NCBI GenBank assembly: GCA_045594545.1
Contig: JAZNYQ010000084.1
Location: 1-8,919 of the forward strand
Direction: 5' to 3'
Origin: CAKSHC01 sp045594545
GTDB taxonomy: Bacteria; Bacillota; Clostridia; Oscillospirales; UMGS1783
DNA length: 8,919 nucleotides
The stretch's first letter is position 1. Every line of letters begins with the position of its first letter. A program made the translations under genes and the position numbers. Positions 4,817 to 8,919 of this stretch are shown here, one piece after another. The notes beneath the pieces were generated by a model, which saw only the letters and a list, made by a program, of their open reading frames with translations, was not told the origin of the DNA and ran no database searches.

Positions 4817-6067
4817 ATGGCTAACATTACCGCACCCCGCGGCACACAGGATGTGCTGGCTCAGGATGTGTATAAGTGGCAGACGCTGGAGGCAAAATTA
4901 AGAGAGCTGGCCTCCCGCTTCGGCTTCTTCGAAACCCGCTTCCCCACCTTTGAACATACCGAACTGTTCTCCAGAGGCGTGGGCGAAACGACCGACGTGG
5001 TTCAGAAAGAAATGTACACCTTTGAAGATAAGGGCGGCCGCAGCATCACCCTGCGCCCCGAAGGCACCGCCTCAGTCGTGCGCAGCGTGCTCGAACACGG
5101 CCTCTACGGCGGTGCTCTGCCCCTCAAACTTTTCTACATCATCCCCTGCTTCCGCTACGAAAAACCGCAGGCGGGCCGACTTCGTGAGTTCCACCAGTTT
5201 GGTGTCGAACTCTTCGGCGCGTATGGCCCGCAGGCCGATATCGAGGTCATTGCGCTGGGCAACGCCATCTTTAAGATGCTCGGCATCCAAAACATCTCAC
5301 TGGCCATCAACTCCATCGGCTGTCAGCACTGCCGCGCTACTTACCGTAAAGCCTTGATGGAATATTACAGTCAGTATAAGGATCAATTGTGCGGTACCTG
5401 CCTTGGCCGTCTGGAGAAGAACCCCATGCGCCTGCTCGATTGCAAGAGCCCTGTCTGTTCTTCCTTTAAGGCCGATGCGCCGAGTATTCTGGACTATCTG
5501 TGCGACGAGTGCAAGGATCACTTCGAGCAGGTCAAAGCCGGACTGGACGCCTTGGGCATCGACTATACCGTCGATTCAGGCATTGTCCGCGGTCTGGATT
5601 ATTATAACCGTACCGTATTTGAATTTTTGTCGGGCGAGATCGGCGCACAAAGTGCCGTATTGGCCGGCGGTCGATATGACGGTCTGGCCGAAGACCTCGG
5701 CGGCGCCCCCTTGGCGGGTCTTGGTTTTGCCATGGGTCTGGAGCGGTTATTATTGCTCATGGAAAACACGGGTAACGCCTTCCCCGCCCCCGCAGGCCCC
5801 GATTTGTATATTGCCGCGCTGGGCGATGCCGCCAAAAAATTTGCCGCCAAAACGGCAAACGAATTGCGCGGTGCGGGCAAGACGGTCTTGACCGACCTGT
5901 GCGAGCGTTCCCTCAAAGCCCAGATGAAATATGCGGGCAAGATGGGTTGCAAAAAGGTGCTGATCGTGGGTGATGACGAACTGGCGAAAGGCGAAATGAC
6001 CTTAAAGAATATGGAAAACGGGGAGCAGACCACCGTCACTCCCGACCGTTTGGAAAAGGAGATATAA
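4817..6067 (+). CDS. hisS: Histidyl-tRNA synthetase
   Basis: HisRS charges tRNA-His with histidine. The 416-residue class II enzyme has motif 1 around FFETRFPTFEHTELF (37-51), LRPEGTASVVR (79-89), motif 2 FRYEKPQAGRLREFHQFGVE (112-131), the histidine-specific GIVRGLDYY (255-263) and GGRYDGL (284-290), motif 3 GLGFAMGLERLL (301-312), and a C-terminal anticodon-binding domain from about 328. Four cysteine pairs lie in the insertion region: Cys169/172, 192/195, 209/214 and 229/232. The ATG at 4817 is preceded by AAAGGAA; an in-frame ATG at 4781 lies within the leader terminator hairpin and would add 12 unrelated residues, so it is rejected. aspS follows after 2 nt, forming one transcript under the T-box. 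Confidence 0.97.
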   Translation: MANITAPRGTQDVLAQDVYKWQTLEAKLRELASRFGFFETRFPTFEHTELFSRGVGETTDVVQKEMYTFEDKGGRSITLRPEGTASVVRSVLEHGLYGGALPLKLFYIIPCFRYEKPQAGRLREFHQFGVELFGAYGPQADIEVIALGNAIFKMLGIQNISLAINSIGCQHCRATYRKALMEYYSQYKDQLCGTCLGRLEKNPMRLLDCKSPVCSSFKADAPSILDYLCDECKDHFEQVKAGLDALGIDYTVDSGIVRGLDYYNRTVFEFLSGEIGAQSAVLAGGRYDGLAEDLGGAPLAGLGFAMGLERLLLLMENTGNAFPAPAGPDLYIAALGDAAKKFAAKTANELRGAGKTVLTDLCERSLKAQMKYAGKMGCKKVLIVGDDELAKGEMTLKNMENGEQTTVTPDRLEKEI

Positions 6068-6069
6068 TC

Positions 6070-7854
6070 ATGGCTGATTCTTTTGTAGGAGTTAAGAGAA
6101 CCGATTATTGCGGCACCCTGCGCCGTGAAGATGCCGGCCGCGAGGTCACCCTCTGCGGTTGGGTGAGTACCGTGCGCAAACTGGGCGCTTTGACCTTTAT
6201 TAAATTGCGTGACCGTTCGGGCGAAATTCAGTTGAGTTTCGACGAGTCCAAGAACAAGGAACTGCACGATCAGGCCGCCGTTCTGCGCGGTGAATATGTC
6301 GTGGCCGTTACCGGTAAGGTGGCCGTGCGCGAAGCCATCAACCCCGACATGCCCACGGGTGAGGTAGAAGTTTGGGTTGAAAACATTAAACGGCTCAGCG
6401 AGGCCGAAACGCCTCCGTTTGAGATCGTCGAAGATTGCAATACCAACGAAACCACCCGCCTGAAATATCGCTATCTCGACCTGCGCCGTCCCGACCTGCA
6501 GCGCAATATCATGCTGCGCCACCGTGTCGGCAAGATCGCCCGTGATTTCTATGACAGCGAGGGCTTTTTGGAGATCGAAACGCCCATGCTCATCCGCTCC
6601 ACCCCCGAGGGTGCGCGCGACTATATTGTGCCTTCTCGTGTCCGTCCGGGCAGTTTCTATGCCCTGCCCCAGTCGCCCCAGCTGTATAAGCAGTTGCTGA
6701 TGCTGGCGGGGTATGACCGCTATGTTCAGATCGCCCGTTGCTTCCGTGACGAAGATCTGCGTGCCGACCGTCAGCCCGAATTCACCCAGATCGACTTGGA
6801 AATGTCCTTCGTCAATGAGGACGATGTCATGGGCGTCAACGAGCGTTTCATTCAAAAAGTATTTAAGGAAGCCATCGGCGTGGATGTGGCTCTGCCCTTG
6901 CGCCGCATGACCTGGCGCGAGGCGATGGATCGCTTCGGTTCGGACAAGCCCGACTTGCGCTTTGGCTTTGAACTCAAAGACCTGTCCGACATTGCCAAGA
7001 CCTGCGGCTTCAAGGTGTTTGCCGGTGCCGTGGAAGCGGGCGGCAGTGTGCGTGCCATTAACATTAACGGCTACGCCGATAAGTTCCCCCGCCGTGAGAT
7101 CGACTCTTTGACCGAATTTGCCAAGACCTACCGTGCCAAGGGCGTGGCCTTCTATAAGAGTATGAACGGGGAAGTATCCTCTTCCTTTGCCAAGTTCATG
7201 ACCGAGGACGAGATGACCGCCATCAAAGCGGCCGTCGATTTCAAGGACGGCGACCTGTTGCTGGTGGTCGCTGATGCCGACGAGCGTGTCGTCTTCGATT
7301 CTCTGGGCGCTCTGCGTTGCGAGATTGCCAACCGTCTGGGCCTGACCAATAAGGATCAGTATGAATTCTTGTGGGTAACCGAGTTCCCGCAGTTTGAATA
7401 CGACGACGAATCGGGCCGCTACAAGGCGATGCACCATCCCTTTACCGCCCCCATGGACGAGGATATCCAGTATCTCGAGTCCGACCCCGGCAAGGTACGC
7501 GCCAAAGCGTATGATATCGTACTCAACGGCGTGGAATTGGGCGGCGGCTCGTTGCGTATCTACGACCGTGACCTGCAGAACCGTATGTTCAAGGCCCTCG
7601 GCTTTACCGAAGAAGCGGCGCAGGAGCAGTTCGGATTCCTGCTCGATGCCTTCAAGTATGGCGTACCGCCCCACGGCGGCATGGCCTACGGCTCCGACCG
7701 TCTGCTCATGCTCATGACGGGCGCCGACTCCATCCGCGACGTCATGGCCTTCCCCAAGGTGCAAAACGCTTCGGAACTCATGACCGATTGTCCTTCCCCC
7801 GTCAATCCCAAACAGCTTGAGGAGCTCCGCCTCGATCTCAACATCGAAGAATAA
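6070..7854 (+). CDS. aspS: Aspartyl-tRNA synthetase, bacterial type
   Basis: AspRS charges tRNA-Asp. The 594-residue length is typical of the bacterial type. In order: an N-terminal OB-fold anticodon domain (about 8-110, CGWVSTVRKLGALTF), a hinge, then the class II catalytic core with motif 1 (GFLEIETPMLIRSTPEGARD, 165-184), QSPQLYKQLLM (201-211), motif 2 RCFRDEDLRADRQPEFTQID (223-242), an inserted GAD domain (about 300-400), VTEFPQFEYD, MHHPFT, NGVELGGGSLRI, and motif 3 GMAYGSDRLLML with Arg544. Leu38 aligns with E. coli Leu30, the residue usual in discriminating enzymes where non-discriminating ones often have His, so a tRNA-Asp-specific enzyme is inferred. AAAAGGAG (6054-6061) inside the end of hisS is its ribosome site. 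The stop lies 9 nt before the thrS -35 box with no terminator between. Confidence 0.97.
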   Translation: MADSFVGVKRTDYCGTLRREDAGREVTLCGWVSTVRKLGALTFIKLRDRSGEIQLSFDESKNKELHDQAAVLRGEYVVAVTGKVAVREAINPDMPTGEVEVWVENIKRLSEAETPPFEIVEDCNTNETTRLKYRYLDLRRPDLQRNIMLRHRVGKIARDFYDSEGFLEIETPMLIRSTPEGARDYIVPSRVRPGSFYALPQSPQLYKQLLMLAGYDRYVQIARCFRDEDLRADRQPEFTQIDLEMSFVNEDDVMGVNERFIQKVFKEAIGVDVALPLRRMTWREAMDRFGSDKPDLRFGFELKDLSDIAKTCGFKVFAGAVEAGGSVRAININGYADKFPRREIDSLTEFAKTYRAKGVAFYKSMNGEVSSSFAKFMTEDEMTAIKAAVDFKDGDLLLVVADADERVVFDSLGALRCEIANRLGLTNKDQYEFLWVTEFPQFEYDDESGRYKAMHHPFTAPMDEDIQYLESDPGKVRAKAYDIVLNGVELGGGSLRIYDRDLQNRMFKALGFTEEAAQEQFGFLLDAFKYGVPPHGGMAYGSDRLLMLMTGADSIRDVMAFPKVQNASELMTDCPSPVNPKQLEELRLDLNIEE

Positions 7855-7863
7855 CCTTTCCTC

Positions 7864-7892
7864 TTGACAATACGACAAAAAAGGTATAAAAT
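7864..7892 (+). promoter_or_regulatory. Strong promoter for the thrS T-box leader
   Basis: A perfect TTGACA (7864-7869) is followed after 17 bp by TAAAAT (7887-7892). The predicted start near 7899 leaves a full T-box leader downstream. The promoter begins 9 nt after the aspS stop codon. Confidence 0.85.
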
Positions 7893-7898
7893 TAACCC

Positions 7899-8112
7899 AA
7901 AGCGTTGAGAAGAGAAGCCGCAAGGGCGCACATCTCAGAGAGGGCGGGTCAGGTGCAAGCCGCCCATGTGTGATCTTGCAAGGGATACCGCTCTTCGAGC
8001 CCGTGTCAAATGCACGGCGGGTATGCCCGTTACAGCGAGAATGAGTAAATGATTCGGGTGGAACCGTGAGCCTAGCCTTACCCCGTCGCAAGATGGGATA
8101 AGGCTATTTTTT
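7899..8112 (+). promoter_or_regulatory. T-box riboswitch leader of thrS (tRNA-Thr sensor, ACC specifier)
   Basis: Stem I is built from AAGAG/CTCTT (7910-7914 with 7991-7995), CAAG/CTTG (7921-7924 with 7975-7978), CACAT/ATGTG (7929-7933 with 7966-7970) and the distal GGGCGG/CCGCCC (7942-7947 with 7960-7965). AGAGAG is at 7937-7942 and the distal loop holds AGGTG. The specifier side reads GGGATACCG; ACC (7987-7989) is a threonine codon followed by a purine, in the usual place before TTCGAGC. CCGTG/CACGG and CGGG/CCCG hairpins and the CCGTTACAGCGA block follow. The antiterminator pairs CGGG (8055-8058) with CCCG (8082-8085) and GTGAG (8066-8070) with CTTAC (8077-8081) around bulge TGGAACC. TGGA predicts a tRNA-Thr with U73. 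Confidence 0.95.
8073..8112 (+). terminator. Intrinsic terminator of the thrS T-box
   Basis: TAGCCTTA (8073-8080) pairs with TAAGGCTA (8099-8106). After a C-A mismatch, CCCGTC pairs with GATGGG around a GCAA tetraloop, and six T residues follow (8107-8112). The 5' strand overlaps the 3' strand of the antiterminator, giving the standard switch. As no terminator lies after aspS, this hairpin probably also ends any aspS read-through transcript. Confidence 0.92.
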
Positions 8113-8138
8113 ATTCCCCCGCAAGAAGGAGAAAAGAT

Positions 8139-8919
8139 ATGATCAAGATTACCCTGCGTGACAATGTTGTCAAAGAATTTGAAGCCGGCGTCAGCGTGGC
8201 CGATGTCTGCAAATCCATCGGCATGGGTCTGTATAAGGCCGCCTGCTGCGCCAGAGTCAACGGCGAGGTGGTGGACCTGCGCACCGTGCTCAACGAAGAT
8301 GCCGCCGTGGAGATCGTCACCTTTGATGACGAGGCCGGCAAAAAGACTTTCTGGCACACCACCTCTCACCTGCTGGCACAGGCGGTCATGCACCTGTTCC
8401 CCGAAGCCAAATTTGCCATCGGCCCCGCCATTGACAACGGGTTCTATTATGACTTCGACGTGCCCGCCCCTTTCACCCCCGAACAGCTCGAGCAGATCGA
8501 GGCCGAAATGGTGAAGTTGGCCAAGGGCGGTCTGGAACTGTCCCGCTTTGAGTTGCCCGCTGACGAGGCGCGCACCCTCATGGCCGATCAGCCGTATAAG
8601 ATCGAACTGATGGAAGAACACGCCGCCAAGGGCGAGGCCATCAGCTTCTATAAGCAGGGCGACTTTACCGACCTGTGCGCCGGACCGCACCTGATGAACA
8701 CTGCCCCCATCAAGGCCATTAAACTGACCTCTTGCACCGGCGCTTACTGGCGCGGCGACGAGAAGAACAAGATGCTCTCCCGCATCTACGGTATCGCCTT
8801 CCCCAAGAAGACCGAACTGGAAGAGTATCTCACCCGCATCGAGGAGGCCAAGAAGCGTGACCACCGCAAACTGGGCAAGGAACTGGGCTTGTACATCATA
8901 ATAAACAAAAACCCCAACT
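8139..8919 (+). CDS. thrS: Threonyl-tRNA synthetase, N-terminal part (runs off window)
   Basis: ThrRS charges tRNA-Thr and edits Ser-tRNA-Thr. The visible 260 residues hold an N-terminal TGS domain (1-62, MIKITLRDN) and the second editing domain (about 63-225). Its metal-type editing residues are all present: HTTSH (His73, His77) and CAGPHL (Cys180, His184), at nearly the same numbers as in E. coli ThrRS. The linker helix EEAKKRDHRKLGKELGL (235-251) then leads toward the catalytic domain, which lies outside. AAGGAG (8126-8131), 7 nt from the ATG, fixes the start. The last nine codons (from 8892) read YIIINKNPN and do not resemble the family's usual sequence at this point, which is rich in Gly, Pro and Phe (GPGFPF-like). 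This may reflect a contig-end error or a real change. Confidence 0.95.
   Translation, partial: MIKITLRDNVVKEFEAGVSVADVCKSIGMGLYKAACCARVNGEVVDLRTVLNEDAAVEIVTFDDEAGKKTFWHTTSHLLAQAVMHLFPEAKFAIGPAIDNGFYYDFDVPAPFTPEQLEQIEAEMVKLAKGGLELSRFELPADEARTLMADQPYKIELMEEHAAKGEAISFYKQGDFTDLCAGPHLMNTAPIKAIKLTSCTGAYWRGDEKNKMLSRIYGIAFPKKTELEEYLTRIEEAKKRDHRKLGKELGLYIIINKNPN

Noticed and set aside
7885..7890. TATAAA as the thrS -10 box
   Set aside because: It is only 15 bp from TTGACA, while the overlapping TAAAAT at 7887-7892 gives the optimal 17-bp spacer.
5602..8091. An 829-codon open frame on the minus strand opposite hisS, aspS and the thrS leader
   Set aside because: It lies antisense to two highly conserved synthetase genes and a T-box leader, has low-complexity composition and shows no recognisable domain. 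GC-rich codon use on the sense strand explains the lack of stops.
7935..8864. A 309-codon open frame on the minus strand opposite the thrS leader and thrS
   Set aside because: It is antisense to clearly coding thrS and crosses the T-box structures; no family motif is visible.
1..8919. Search for mobile elements, CRISPR repeats, tRNA genes and phage genes
   Set aside because: No transposase or integrase motifs, no regularly spaced repeats and no tRNA-like cloverleaf were seen by eye; the genes are conserved core functions.

Overview
The window reads as a chromosomal housekeeping segment of a Gram-positive anaerobe, most likely a GC-rich member of the Clostridia (an Oscillospirales/Ruminococcaceae-type gut bacterium). 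The evidence is two T-box tRNA-sensing leaders, sigma-A-type promoters with 17-bp spacers, a ZapA-type division protein, a PUA-less ProB and a cysteine-rich clostridial-type HisRS. The taxonomic placement is inference. There is no sign of mobile elements, CRISPR, phage or tRNA/rRNA genes. Protein-coding sequence and regulatory leaders account for nearly all of the window.

Layout. On the minus strand, proB and proA (1-1936) form a proline-biosynthesis operon with a 4-nt ATGA overlap; proA runs off the left edge. A 139-bp divergent region (1937-2075) holds back-to-back promoters. Rightward from it run zapA, dut and maf (2076-3427), tightly packed or overlapping. A strong promoter overlapping the maf stop codon then drives a MinD-like ATPase and a methylglyoxal-synthase-like protein (3474-4560). 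A T-box leader (about 4568-4797) precedes hisS and aspS (4817-7854). A second promoter and T-box leader (7864-8112) precede thrS, which runs off the right edge.

How the parts work together. ProB and ProA carry glutamate to glutamate semialdehyde. ZapA supports the FtsZ ring, while dUTPase and Maf remove non-canonical nucleotides. The MinD-like gene sits directly after maf, where rod-shaped Firmicutes usually carry radC, mreBCD and minC; those genes are absent here. The three aminoacyl-tRNA synthetases are induced by uncharged tRNA through T-boxes. The leader of hisS-aspS appears to read tRNA-Asp, not tRNA-His: the specifier candidate is GAC and the acceptor-pairing bulge is TGGC, complementary to a G73 discriminator. 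The thrS leader has an ACC specifier. No intrinsic terminators other than the two T-box terminators are visible in the rightward series.

The most unusual points are the Asp-reading leader in front of hisS, the collapsed maf-minD-mgsA locus with a MinD lacking the usual membrane-targeting tail, and an MgsA homologue whose catalytic aspartate is Glu and whose active-site His is missing. I did not find a clearly new multi-gene system; most of the window is ordinary core genome.
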